From the NCBI RefSeq assembly GCF_000313755.1, contig NZ_AMZB01000124.1, positions 120,220 through 184,219 on the forward strand: a stretch of DNA of 64,000 bases, given 5' to 3'. Source of the DNA: Pseudomonas nitroreducens TX1 (GTDB lineage Bacteria; Pseudomonadota; Gammaproteobacteria; Pseudomonadales; Pseudomonadaceae). A program made the translations under genes and the position numbers. Below are positions 41,708 through 54,676 of this stretch, piece after piece. The notes under the pieces were generated by a model that saw nothing but the letters and a program-made list of their open reading frames with translations, did no database searches and was not told the DNA's origin. Position 1 is the first letter of the stretch. Each line of letters starts with the position of its first letter.

Positions 41708-42175
41708 ATGCAACGCGCCGCACCAGGATGGCTGTTCTGCCTGTCCACTCTCCTGCTCGGCGCGCCCCTGTTGCGCCTGCTCGCGCAACCACGTTCGCTC
41801 GAGAGCGCCCCTGACCTCGTCTACCTCGACCAACTGTTTGCCGTCCTGACTGCCAGCGCAGGCCTGGCGGGGTTGCTCATCGCCTTCCTGCTGCGACTTG
41901 CGGGACGGACACCGGTGGCACTGGCGCTCCTGGTACCGGCAATTGCCCTTTGCGTCTGGCACCTCACGCACACTCACCTCGGTGCGGTTTCGCCCACCAC
42001 GGAACACTATGAGTGGCTGCTGGCGGGCCTGATGGCTTACGCGCTGGCGCTCGCGGCAATCCATTGGGCGGGCCAGACAGAGAACCGCGCGCGCCAGGTG
42101 CTGCGCTACCTGGGCTTCGTCCTGTTGCTGCCGTGGTGTCTGGGTCTGATCTATCTGGCGCGACTCTACTACTGA
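41708..42175 (+). CDS. Small polytopic membrane protein of unknown function
   Basis: A 155-residue protein with four to five hydrophobic segments (LFCLSTLLLGAPLLRLL, LTASAGLAGLLIAFLL, ALALLVPAIALCVW, LLAGLMAYALALAAI, VLLLPWCLGLIYLARLYY). No family recognised. The ATG at 41708 is preceded by CAGGAGTGTCGG, a good ribosome-binding site, and is preferred over an upstream ATG whose extra 29 residues are unlike the rest. It converges with the YgjP-type gene and overlaps it by 7 bp. Confidence 0.65.
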   Translation: MQRAAPGWLFCLSTLLLGAPLLRLLAQPRSLESAPDLVYLDQLFAVLTASAGLAGLLIAFLLRLAGRTPVALALLVPAIALCVWHLTHTHLGAVSPTTEHYEWLLAGLMAYALALAAIHWAGQTENRARQVLRYLGFVLLLPWCLGLIYLARLYY

Positions 42176-42663
42176 GGCAGGTCGCGCCAGGTCAGGTAGA
42201 CGCGCAGGTCGAATTCCAACTGGTGATAGCCGGGCAGCATGTGCTCGCAGAGCTGGTAGAAGGCTTTGCTGTGGTCGCGTTCCTTCAGGTGCGCCAGCTC
42301 GTGAACGACGATCATCTGCAGGAATTCGGGAGCGGCATCCTTGAACAACGAGGCGACGCGGATTTCCTTCTTCGCCTTGAGCTTGCCGCCCTGTACGCGC
42401 GAGATCGCCGTGTTCAGGCCCAGCGCGCGTTGCACTACATCCAGCTTGTTGTCGTAGAGCACCTTGTCCACCGCCGGCGCGGTGCGCATGAACTGCTGTT
42501 TGAGGTCCATGGCGTAGCTGTACAGCGCCTTGTCGCTCTGCACATCGTGACGACCGGGATAGCGGCGCTCCAGGTACTCACCGAGGCGGTCCTGCTCAAT
42601 GAGCTGGCGCACCTGGTCCTGGAGTTGTGGCGGATAGGCCTGGAGATAGCGAAGCGGCTGCAT
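42169..42663 (-). CDS. YgjP-type M48-like metallopeptidase/phosphohydrolase
   Basis: A 164-residue protein with zinc motif HELAH (His121, Glu122, His125) and a further His131 in ERDHSKAFY, as in the YgjP family. E. coli YgjP is reported as a UTP pyrophosphatase, while the fold resembles metallopeptidases, so the activity here is open. Its N-terminal ~60 residues (basic, amphipathic) are an extension. The gene stands alone on the minus strand. Confidence 0.82.
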   Translation of the reverse strand: MQPLRYLQAYPPQLQDQVRQLIEQDRLGEYLERRYPGRHDVQSDKALYSYAMDLKQQFMRTAPAVDKVLYDNKLDVVQRALGLNTAISRVQGGKLKAKKEIRVASLFKDAAPEFLQMIVVHELAHLKERDHSKAFYQLCEHMLPGYHQLEFDLRVYLTWRDLPQ

Positions 42664-42712
42664 GGGAAACGACTGGCGGAGGAGACGCCCGCCAGTCTAC
42701 CGCATTACCCGA

Positions 42713-43483
42713 TCAGGCCAGCGCGCGGGTGCTGTAGGCCTCAGTTCGATAGGGGAAGGCAACTTCGCTACGCCCCTTCAGCGCCGGGTGCGTGGCGATC
42801 AGCTCATGCAGTTGCTCGGCGACGCGCTGCTTCTGCTCGTCGGGCAGCGCCGCGATAAAGCTCACCGAAAGCGTTCGCGCGACAATCACCCGCTCCGGCG
42901 GACCGATGTGCTGGTAGCTGAATTCGCGCAGTCGCAGGTCTTCGAAGCGCGAGCCGGCAAAGGCACGGCGCCATTGCCCGGTGTGGAAGCGCGGCGTACT
43001 GCCTTCGTAGCGCTCGAGGATGCGTGTCACCTGGGCGACCCAGTCGACCCGCTCGTCGCGCACATTCCAGACCAGCCCGAGACGGCCGCCCGGCCGCAGC
43101 ACGCGATGGATTTCTGCCAGCGCCCGCTCGTCAGCGAACCAGTGGAAGGCCTGGGCGCAAGTCAGCGCATCGACGCTTTCCGACGCCAGAGGCATCGCCT
43201 GGGCCGTGCCGCTCAATACCTTCACCGTGGGCAGCGCCGCGCCGAGCTGTTCGCGCATCGCCGCCACTGGCTCGATGGCAGTGACCTGCGCACCGGCGCG
43301 CAGTAGCAGCGATGTGAACTTGCCGGTGCCCGCACCAAGGTCGACTACCTCTTTGCCGGCACCGATCTCCAACTCCTCGCCGAGCCAGCCCAACAGCTCG
43401 TCGGGATAATCCGGGCGGCCATGGGCGTAGGCCTTTGCTTCGCGGGAGAAACCCTCCTGCGCACTGCCATGTACATCCGTCAT
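42713..43483 (-). CDS. SAM-dependent methyltransferase (Methyltransf_11)
   Basis: A 256-residue class I methyltransferase: motif I VDLGAGTGK at 47-55, acidic motif VTAIEPV, then CAQAFHWF and HRVLRPGGRLGLVW. It resembles yeast Crg1/TMT1-like and phytanoyl-type small-molecule methyltransferases, but the substrate is unknown. The ATG at 43483 was chosen over one 54 codons upstream since the family begins with …FSREAKAYAHGRPDYP and GGAGGCACG precedes it. Confidence 0.82.
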   Translation of the reverse strand: MTDVHGSAQEGFSREAKAYAHGRPDYPDELLGWLGEELEIGAGKEVVDLGAGTGKFTSLLLRAGAQVTAIEPVAAMREQLGAALPTVKVLSGTAQAMPLASESVDALTCAQAFHWFADERALAEIHRVLRPGGRLGLVWNVRDERVDWVAQVTRILERYEGSTPRFHTGQWRRAFAGSRFEDLRLREFSYQHIGPPERVIVARTLSVSFIAALPDEQKQRVAEQLHELIATHPALKGRSEVAFPYRTEAYSTRALA

Positions 43484-43520
43484 CGTGCCTCCAGAGCCTG
43501 CCCGGCCCGAGCACCAGCGC

Positions 43521-43934
43521 TCAGCGGAGCCGGCAGGCTTTGCCTTCGAGATAACTACGGTAGCAGGCCAGCAAACGAGAAGCCTTGATACGGCAGCCCT
43601 TCTGCGAGCAATCGCTGGAAAACTCGAAGCGACCGCCATCCGCATCGGACAGCTGAATCCGGATCGCGGGCCAGTTGTTCCGCGGCACGTTATCCGGGGT
43701 CTTGAGCACGCGGTTGTCGTTTACTACCAAAGGCGCGCCAGCATCGGCATAGGCGAAGACGAACAGCAAGGTGCGCGATGTCTTCAGCGTGCACTCCTGG
43801 TGAGTCAGGCAGTTCTGCGCATCAGCCGGCAAATCCACCGGCGGCTTGGGCGGCGGACCGGAGGGGGCGGCCGGGCGCAATGAGCAGCCAGCCAGCAGGA
43901 TCAACAGCAAAGCGGGAAGCAACGCACGAAACAT
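43521..43934 (-). CDS. Hypothetical lipoprotein
   Basis: A 137-residue lipoprotein with lipobox LLAGC (Cys17), a proline-rich linker (PAAPSGPPPKPPVDLP) and a β-rich domain containing six cysteines, several of which could form disulfides. The ATG at 43934 follows AGAAGGAAATATC; an ATG nine codons upstream would spoil the signal peptide. It lies between the methyltransferase and fba, separated from fba by a terminator. Function unknown. Confidence 0.7.
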   Translation of the reverse strand: MFRALLPALLLILLAGCSLRPAAPSGPPPKPPVDLPADAQNCLTHQECTLKTSRTLLFVFAYADAGAPLVVNDNRVLKTPDNVPRNNWPAIRIQLSDADGGRFEFSSDCSQKGCRIKASRLLACYRSYLEGKACRLR

Positions 43935-43961
43935 CCAGATATTTCCTTCTAGCGGATGCAA

Positions 43962-43986
43962 AAGAGCCCCGCAGGGCGGGGCTCTT
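43962..43986 (-). terminator. Terminator of fba
   Basis: AAGAGCCCCGC and GCGGGGCTCTT form an 11-bp stem with a 3-nt loop, 23 bp past the fba stop. Confidence 0.85.
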
Positions 43987-44008
43987 CAGGGACAAAGCCA
44001 AAGCGGGA

Positions 44009-45073
44009 TCAGTTGATCTTCGCGGTCAGCTCACCCTTGGCGTAACGCTGGAACATGCCTTCCAGTGAGATCGGCTTGATCTTCGAGGCATGGCCGGCAG
44101 TGCCGAAGGCTTCGTAGCGAGCGATGCAGATATCGCGCATGGCGACGATGGTCTTGGCGAAGAACTTGCGCGGGTCGAACTCGCTCGGCTGCTCGGCCAT
44201 CATGCGGCGAATGGCACCGGTGGAAGCCAGGCGCAGGTCGGTGTCGATGTTGACCTTGCGCACGCCGTGCTTGATGCCTTCGACGATTTCCTCGACCGGC
44301 ACGCCGTAGGTTTCCTTGATGTCGCCGCCGAACTCGTTGATCACCTTCAGCCACTCTTGCGGCACCGAGGAGGAGCCGTGCATCACCAGGTGGGTGTTGG
44401 GGATGCGCTTGTGGATTTCCTTGATGCGCTCGATGGAGAGCACGTCGCCGGTCGGCGGCTTGGTGAACTTGTAGGCGCCGTGGCTGGTGCCGATGGCGAT
44501 GGCCAGGGCGTCGACCTGGGTCTTCTTGACGAAGTCGGCGGCTTCTTCCGGGTCGGTCAGCAGTTGGCTGTGATCCAGCACGCCTTCGGCGCCGACGCCG
44601 TCTTCTTCGCCGGCCATGCCGGTTTCCAGGGAGCCCAGGCAGCCCAGCTCACCTTCCACGGACACGCCGCAGGCGTGGGCGAAGGCAACGGTCTGCTGGG
44701 TGACGCGGACGTTGTATTCGTAGTCGGCCGGGGTCTTGCCGTCTTCCTTCAGCGAGCCGTCCATCATGACGGAGGAGAAGCCCAGCTGGATGGAGCGCTG
44801 GCAGACGTCAGGGCTGGTGCCGTGGTCCTGGTGCATGCACACCGGAATGTGCGGGAATTCTTCGATGGCCGCGAGGATCAGGTGGCGCAGGAAGGGCGCG
44901 CCGGCGTATTTGCGGGCGCCAGCGGAGGCCTGCACGATCACCGGGGAATCGGTCTTGTCGGCCGCTTCCATGATGGCGCGCATCTGCTCCAGGTTGTTGA
45001 CGTTGAAAGCCGGAACGCCGTAGCCGAACTCGGCGGCGTGATCCAGCATTTGGCGCATGCTGATGAGTGCCAT
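44009..45073 (-). CDS. fba: Fructose-bisphosphate aldolase, class II
   Basis: A 354-residue zinc aldolase (Calvin-cycle subtype) that splits fructose-1,6-bisphosphate to DHAP and glyceraldehyde-3-phosphate. MHQDHG has His81, Asp83 and His84 with metal and catalytic roles; further ligands are in [19 protein letters not shown] and HGSSSVP. The phosphate loop NIDTDLRLA is intact. It belongs to the minus-strand group tktA-epd-pgk-fba, with two small lipoprotein genes inserted between pgk and fba. Confidence 0.96.
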   Translation of the reverse strand: MALISMRQMLDHAAEFGYGVPAFNVNNLEQMRAIMEAADKTDSPVIVQASAGARKYAGAPFLRHLILAAIEEFPHIPVCMHQDHGTSPDVCQRSIQLGFSSVMMDGSLKEDGKTPADYEYNVRVTQQTVAFAHACGVSVEGELGCLGSLETGMAGEEDGVGAEGVLDHSQLLTDPEEAADFVKKTQVDALAIAIGTSHGAYKFTKPPTGDVLSIERIKEIHKRIPNTHLVMHGSSSVPQEWLKVINEFGGDIKETYGVPVEEIVEGIKHGVRKVNIDTDLRLASTGAIRRMMAEQPSEFDPRKFFAKTIVAMRDICIARYEAFGTAGHASKIKPISLEGMFQRYAKGELTAKIN

Positions 45074-45193
45074 GGTCTTCGCTTCTCCCAGAAGTCAGGC
45101 TCGGTTACACGAGCCCCTTAACTACATGTTTGGAAGCCTGCCGCAGGGGCAGGCCGTGTTCAAGCCTTCCGGCGCGTGCCGGACAATCGGCGC

Positions 45194-45529
45194 TCAGCGC
45201 GCCTTGCAACCCCGGCCGATCAGGTCGTTGCTCTCGACCCAGTAGACCAGACCCTGGTCGCCCTTGATGCTCAATCCGATCAGCCCGTCGCTATAGAAAG
45301 CGCCGGAGCCGCCGGGTTCCTCTTCCAGGTGATGGACCACATCGTCTTCACCCAGCTTCAGGTCGACCACCGACCTGCTGGGATCGACGTAGCGCCACTG
45401 CACCTGGGCTTCGCTGTCGCAGACCCACTGGTTCCAGCCGCTGCCCGAAGCGGCCTTGCCGCCGGACGAATGGCTGGAGCAGCCCGCCGTCAGCGATAGG
45501 GCCAGGGCCGGGACGATATAACGCAGCAT
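45194..45529 (-). CDS. MliC-like lysozyme-inhibitor lipoprotein
   Basis: A 111-residue lipoprotein with lipobox LTAGC (Cys17). The mature β-barrel-like domain has Cys37 (WVCDSE) and Cys108 near the end, fitting the family disulfide. The inhibitor signature SGAFYSDG…SIKGDQG includes Ser75 and Lys89, the residues that enter the lysozyme active site in MliC. It would protect peptidoglycan from host C-type lysozyme. The ATG at 45529 was taken for its proper signal peptide. Family membership is inferred from the motif pattern. Confidence 0.68.
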   Translation of the reverse strand: MLRYIVPALALSLTAGCSSHSSGGKAASGSGWNQWVCDSEAQVQWRYVDPSRSVVDLKLGEDDVVHHLEEEPGGSGAFYSDGLIGLSIKGDQGLVYWVESNDLIGRGCKAR

Positions 45530-45605
45530 CGGGCGACTCTCCTTCGGGCGGACGCGCCGCCGGATATCCAATGCGCCAGATTGCCCGTCCCGTCGCAGGA
45601 ACGCC

Positions 45606-45637
45606 AGTGCCGCCTGTACTCGCGCACAGGCGGCACT
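45606..45637. repeat. Perfect 12-bp hairpin between two lipoprotein genes
   Basis: AGTGCCGCCTGT and its complement flank an 8-nt loop. No T-run follows on either strand, so it is not a typical terminator. Confidence 0.6.
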
Positions 45638-45671
45638 GTCAGATCGTGATCCCGACCCTCAGCTGACTGCC

Positions 45672-45866
45672 TCAGGGGCAGTTCACCGGCTTCTGGTCAG
45701 GCGTCGGATCGCCGCTGCTCTGGCTCTCCACCCGCTCGCGGTTCTGGTCCGAAGGAACCATGACCGGCGGCGGGCTCATCACTTCACAGGTACTGGGGGC
45801 GCCACCACTTCCGGCGCAACCCACCAGCACGAGGCAAAACGACAGCACAGGGGTGACAGCTCGCAT
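45672..45866 (-). CDS. Very small lipoprotein
   Basis: A 64-residue protein with signal peptide and lipobox LVGC (Cys17). The mature peptide is only 48 residues, rich in Ser, Pro and polar residues (CEVMSPPPVMVPSDQNRERVESQSSG…), with no folded domain evident and two cysteines near its ends. AAGGAGAAGG precedes the ATG at 45866. It lies after pgk on the same strand. Function unknown. Confidence 0.6.
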   Translation of the reverse strand: MRAVTPVLSFCLVLVGCAGSGGAPSTCEVMSPPPVMVPSDQNRERVESQSSGDPTPDQKPVNCP

Positions 45867-45954
45867 GACCCTTCTCCTTGGCATCCGTACAAGGCTTGTG
45901 ACCCGAGGATGCCGCAGAGGTTTGCTTTACTGTCGCCCGACAGTACAGCCAGGA

Positions 45955-47118
45955 TCAGGCCTTGGCGCGCTGCTCCAGCACTTCCACAGCCGGCAGGACC
46001 TTGCCCTCGACAAACTCGAGGAAGGCGCCACCACCCGTGGAAATGTAGGAGATCTGCTCGCCGATGCCGTACTTGTCGATCGCCGCCAGGGTGTCGCCAC
46101 CGCCGGCGATGCTGAAGGCGCTGCCTTCGGCGATGGCCTTGGCCAGGGTCTTGGTGCCTTCGCCGAACTGGTCGAATTCGAATACGCCAACCGGGCCGTT
46201 CCACAGGATGGTCTTTGAGGTTTTCAGCAGCTCGGCGAACTGGGCAGCGGTTTTCGGGCCGATGTCCAGGATCATGTCGTCGTCGGCCACGTCAGCGATG
46301 TCCTTGACGGTGGCGACGGCAGTCTCGGCGAATTCCTTGGCAACCACCACGTCCACCGGCAGCGGCACGCTGACCTTGGCGGCGATGGCCTTGGCGGTGT
46401 CGACCAGGTCGGCTTCGTACAGCGACTTGCCAACCTTGTGGCCCGCCGCGGCGAGGAAGGTGTTGGCGATGCCGCCGCCGACGATCAGCTGGTCGCAGAT
46501 CTGCGCCAGACTGTTCAGCACGTCGAGCTTGGTGGAGACCTTGGAGCCGGCAACGATGGCCGCCATCGGGCGTGCCGGGTTGCCCAGGGCCTTGCCGAGG
46601 GCTTCCAGCTCGGCGGCCAGCAGCGGGCCGGCCGCGGCGACCTTGGCGAACTTGGCCACGCCGTGGGTCGACCCCTCGGCGCGGTGGGCGGTGCCGAAGG
46701 CGTCCATGACGAACACGTCGCAGAGGGCGGCGTATTGCTGGGCCAGCTCGTCGGCGTTCTTCTTTTCGCCCTTGTTGAAGCGCACGTTCTCGAACAGCAC
46801 GACTTCACCGGCCTTCACGTCGACGCCGCCCAGGTAGTCCTTGACCAGCGGCACGGCGCGGCCAAGGGCCTTGGACAGGTAGTCGGCGACCGGCTGCAGG
46901 CTGTTCTCTTCGGAGAACTCGCCTTCGGTCGGGCGGCCCAGGTGCGAGCAGACCATTACCGCCGCGCCCTTTTCCAGGGCCAGCTTGATGGTCGGCAGCG
47001 AAGCCAGGATGCGCGCGTCACTCTTGACCACACCGTCCTTCACCGGAACGTTGAGGTCTTCGCGGATCAGCACGCGCTTACCTTGGAGGTCGAGGTCGGT
47101 CATCTTCAACACGGTCAT
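45955..47118 (-). CDS. pgk: Phosphoglycerate kinase
   Basis: A 387-residue enzyme making ATP from 1,3-bisphosphoglycerate. The N-terminal signature [14 protein letters not shown], the hinge lysine in [11 protein letters not shown] and the nucleotide-binding [16 protein letters not shown] are intact. The ATG at 47118 gives the usual [11 protein letters not shown] start; an ATG 17 codons upstream lies in the epd-pgk gap. It is 28 bp after epd. Confidence 0.96.
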   Translation of the reverse strand: MTVLKMTDLDLQGKRVLIREDLNVPVKDGVVKSDARILASLPTIKLALEKGAAVMVCSHLGRPTEGEFSEENSLQPVADYLSKALGRAVPLVKDYLGGVDVKAGEVVLFENVRFNKGEKKNADELAQQYAALCDVFVMDAFGTAHRAEGSTHGVAKFAKVAAAGPLLAAELEALGKALGNPARPMAAIVAGSKVSTKLDVLNSLAQICDQLIVGGGIANTFLAAAGHKVGKSLYEADLVDTAKAIAAKVSVPLPVDVVVAKEFAETAVATVKDIADVADDDMILDIGPKTAAQFAELLKTSKTILWNGPVGVFEFDQFGEGTKTLAKAIAEGSAFSIAGGGDTLAAIDKYGIGEQISYISTGGGAFLEFVEGKVLPAVEVLEQRAKA

Positions 47119-47146
47119 GACAGTCAGTCCTGTTGGGGCTGTTTGA

Positions 47147-48193
47147 TTAACGTTCGGTAGCGGCGACACGCAGGTAGTGGCCTGCGGTGTCGAGCATGCG
47201 GTTAGCGAACCCCCACTCGTTGTCGAACCAGGCCAGCACGTTCACCAGACGGGGGCCGGAAACGCGGGTCTGGCTGCCATCGACGATGGCCGAGTGTGGG
47301 TCATGATTGAAATCACAGCTGGCATGGGGCAGCTCGGTGTACGCCAGCAGGCCTTTCAGCGGGCCCTCGGTGGCAGCCTGGCGCAGCACCCGGTTGATCT
47401 CCTGCGCGGACGTATCGCGGGAAACCTGCAGGGTAATGTCCAGGGCCGAGACGTTCACCGTCGGCACCCGAATGGCTTTGGCCTGGATTCGCCCGGCGAG
47501 TTCCGGCAACAGGCGTTCGATGCCGCGCGCCAGCCCCGTGGACACCGGGATCACCGACTGGAAGGCGGAGCGTGTGCGGCGCAGGTCTTCGTGGTGGTAG
47601 GCGTCGATCACCGGCTGGTCGTTCATCGCCGAGTGAATGGTGGTGATCGAGACGTACTCGATGCCCACGGCCTCGTTCAGCAGCTTGAGCAGCGGCACGC
47701 TGCAGTTGGTGGTGCAGGAGGCGTTGGACACCAGCGTCTCGGCACCGGAGAGGCCCTGCTGGTTGATGCCGAAGACCACGGTGGCATCGATGTCCGCCTC
47801 GCTGGCCATCGGCTGGGAGAACAGGACCCGCGGCGCACCGGCGCCAAGGAAGCGCTCGCCGTCGGCACGGGTGTGGTAGACGCCGGAGCATTCCAGCACC
47901 AGGTCGATGTCCAGGGCGCGCCAGTCGATGGCCTCGGGCTCGGCTTCGCGGAACACCTTCACACAGTCGGCGCCGATATGCAGGCATCCGTCGGCCACGC
48001 TCACCTCGCCGGGGAAGCGGCCGTGGGTAGAGTCGAAGCGGGTGAGGTACTCCAGGCTGGCCAGGTCCGCCAGGTCGTTCAGCGCGACAATGGAGAAATC
48101 AGCCTTGGCGCCGCGTTCGTGCAGGGCGCGGAACACGCAGCGGCCGATACGGCCATAGCCGTTGAGGGCAACTCGGTAAGGGCGCTTGGACAT
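47147..48193 (-). CDS. epd: D-erythrose-4-phosphate dehydrogenase
   Basis: A 348-residue GapA relative. NGYGRIGR binds NAD+, and SNASCTTNC holds the catalytic Cys160. The position before pgk and after tktA is the conserved epd context, and the sequence carries Epd rather than Gap features ([26 protein letters not shown]). It oxidises erythrose-4-phosphate to 4-phosphoerythronate for pyridoxal phosphate synthesis. Confidence 0.92.
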   Translation of the reverse strand: MSKRPYRVALNGYGRIGRCVFRALHERGAKADFSIVALNDLADLASLEYLTRFDSTHGRFPGEVSVADGCLHIGADCVKVFREAEPEAIDWRALDIDLVLECSGVYHTRADGERFLGAGAPRVLFSQPMASEADIDATVVFGINQQGLSGAETLVSNASCTTNCSVPLLKLLNEAVGIEYVSITTIHSAMNDQPVIDAYHHEDLRRTRSAFQSVIPVSTGLARGIERLLPELAGRIQAKAIRVPTVNVSALDITLQVSRDTSAQEINRVLRQAATEGPLKGLLAYTELPHASCDFNHDPHSAIVDGSQTRVSGPRLVNVLAWFDNEWGFANRMLDTAGHYLRVAATER

Positions 48194-48213
48194 TGTTATC
48201 CCTTGTCGATCTT

Positions 48214-48273
48214 CGTAGGAGCGAGCTTGCTCGCGAACCGAGCAAAACCCTTCGCGAGCAAGCTCGCTCCTAC
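48214..48273. repeat. Perfect REP pair (BIME) between tktA and epd
   Basis: The 23-bp REP at 48214-48236 is exactly complementary to 48251-48273, separated by 14 bp. It is the most perfect copy in the window and could form a strong hairpin inside the tktA-epd transcript. Confidence 0.88.
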
Positions 48274-48283
48274 AAGAGCCGGA

Positions 48284-50281
<1,998 letters not shown>

Positions 50282-50442
50282 CGCTGAATCTCCTGCGGGG
50301 CTGCTTCGAAAGATCGAAGGGAATGAAAAAAGGCCGGCATTTTCGCCCAGCGGGGCCCTGTGGGGCAATGACAGATCGCCAGATGGCTGATGCAAGGCAT
50401 GGGGTGCGACACCCAATCGGTCAAAAACCACTCATCCGCCAA

Positions 50443-50460
50443 TATCAAAACTTTTTGATA
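50443..50460. promoter_or_regulatory. Perfect palindrome, candidate SahR operator
   Basis: TATCAAAA-CT-TTTTGATA is a perfect 8+8 dyad, 44 bp upstream of the ArsR-methyltransferase regulator gene and in the gap shared with tktA. AT-rich dyads of this form are typical ArsR-family operators. It probably mediates autoregulation and control of metK downstream. Confidence 0.65.
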
Positions 50461-50504
50461 CAGCTATTGCCCACCCCGGAAGCCACGACTAGACTGCGCG
50501 ACCT

Positions 50505-51506
50505 ATGAGTCTGCGCCTGCCCGAAATCCGCCACGACGATTGCGATCAACTGGCTGCCCTGTGCAAGGCCGGCGGCGATCCGCTGCGGCTGAATGTGCTG
50601 CGGGTGCTGGCCAACGATTCGTTCGGCGTGCTGGAGCTGGCGCATATCTTCGGTGTCCGCCAGTCGGGCATGAGCCACCACCTGAAGGTGCTCGCCCAGG
50701 CCGGCCTGGTCGCAACGCGCCGCGAAGGCAACGCGATCTTCTATCGCCGCGCCCTGCCCCAGGGTGAAAGCCTGGGTGGCACGCTGCACGGGGCGCTGCT
50801 CGAAGAAGTGGACGAGCTGGCACTGGCCGACGACGTCAGCGCCCGCATCGACGGCGTGCACGCCCAGCGCGCCGCCGTCAGCCGCGACTTCTTTGCCCGC
50901 AGCGCGGAGAAGTTCCAGGCGACCCAGGACCTGATCGCAGGACTGCCGCAATACCGCGAAAGCGTGCTGGCGCTGCTCGATGCACTGAGCTTCGCCCCCG
51001 GCGCCACGGCGCTGGAGGTCGGTCCCGGCGACGGCGGATTCCTCCCCGAGCTGGCCCGGCGTTTCGCCCAGGTCACGGCGCTGGATAACAGCCAGGCCAT
51101 GCTCGAGATGGCGAAGCAACGCTGCGCCAGTGAAGGTTTGAATAACGTCCGGCTGCGGCTGGGCGATGCCCTGCAGGACGTCGACGACGCGGCGGACTGC
51201 GTGGTGCTGAACATGGTGCTGCACCACTTTGCCGCACCGGCGGAGGCCGTGAAGCAGCTGGCGCACCTGGTGAAACCCGGTGGCAGCCTGCTGGTGACCG
51301 AACTCTGCAGCCACGACCAGAGCTGGGCCCGCGAGGCCTGTGGTGACCTCTGGCTGGGGTTCGAACAGGAAGACCTGGCCCATTGGGCCGACGCCGCCGG
51401 GCTCGCGTCCGGCGAAAGTGTTTACATCGGTTTACGCAATGGCTTTCAGATCCAGGTACGGCACTTCGCCAAACCGGATTCGCGAAGCGTCCTCACCCAC
51501 CGGTAA
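50505..51506 (+). CDS. sahR: ArsR-family regulator fused to a SAM-dependent methyltransferase domain (SahR-type)
   Basis: A 333-residue protein. Residues ~15-85 are an ArsR winged helix (ELAHIFGVRQSGMSHHLKVLAQAGLV), and ~140-270 are a methyltransferase fold with EVGPGDGG at 171-178. The arrangement and the adjacency to metK match the SahR regulator known in Proteobacteria, which senses S-adenosylhomocysteine through the methyltransferase-like domain and controls methionine-cycle genes. It lies 17 bp before metK, so the pair is probably one operon. Catalytic activity is not implied. Confidence 0.78.
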   Translation: MSLRLPEIRHDDCDQLAALCKAGGDPLRLNVLRVLANDSFGVLELAHIFGVRQSGMSHHLKVLAQAGLVATRREGNAIFYRRALPQGESLGGTLHGALLEEVDELALADDVSARIDGVHAQRAAVSRDFFARSAEKFQATQDLIAGLPQYRESVLALLDALSFAPGATALEVGPGDGGFLPELARRFAQVTALDNSQAMLEMAKQRCASEGLNNVRLRLGDALQDVDDAADCVVLNMVLHHFAAPAEAVKQLAHLVKPGGSLLVTELCSHDQSWAREACGDLWLGFEQEDLAHWADAAGLASGESVYIGLRNGFQIQVRHFAKPDSRSVLTHR

Positions 51507-51523
51507 ATGATAGGAACCGTTAG

Positions 51524-52714
<1,191 letters not shown>

Positions 52715-52730
52715 GACCCGGTAGCAGGAA

Positions 52731-52752
52731 AAGCCCCGCCTCGGCGGGGCTT
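52731..52752 (+). terminator. Terminator of metK
   Basis: AAGCCCCGCC-TC-GGCGGGGCTT stem followed by TTTC, 16 bp past the metK stop. Confidence 0.9.
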
Positions 52753-52771
52753 TTTCATTTCCGCAGGCTTT

Positions 52772-52844
52772 TGTAGGAGCGAGCTTGCGGGCGAACAGAT
52801 TCGGCACCGGAGCTGAAAGGTTCGCGAGCAAGCTCGCTCCTACA
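52772..52844. repeat. REP pair between metK and ligB
   Basis: Two inverted REP copies share perfect 17-bp outer arms (52772-52788 and 52828-52844). The inner part is diverged. The rest of the 52715-53003 gap shows no gene. Confidence 0.85.
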
Positions 52845-52967
52845 GGCCGATGCTCCGAAACGGCGCCAGACTGCGATCCATTGCCCCTCTCGACTGCCGC
52901 CGTCCGACCCATCACAGCGAACAATCCGCAGCGTCGATCAGCGTCCCTCACCCGCAAGCCCCTCTAG

Positions 52968-54671
<1,704 letters not shown>

Positions 54672-54676
54672 GCGTC

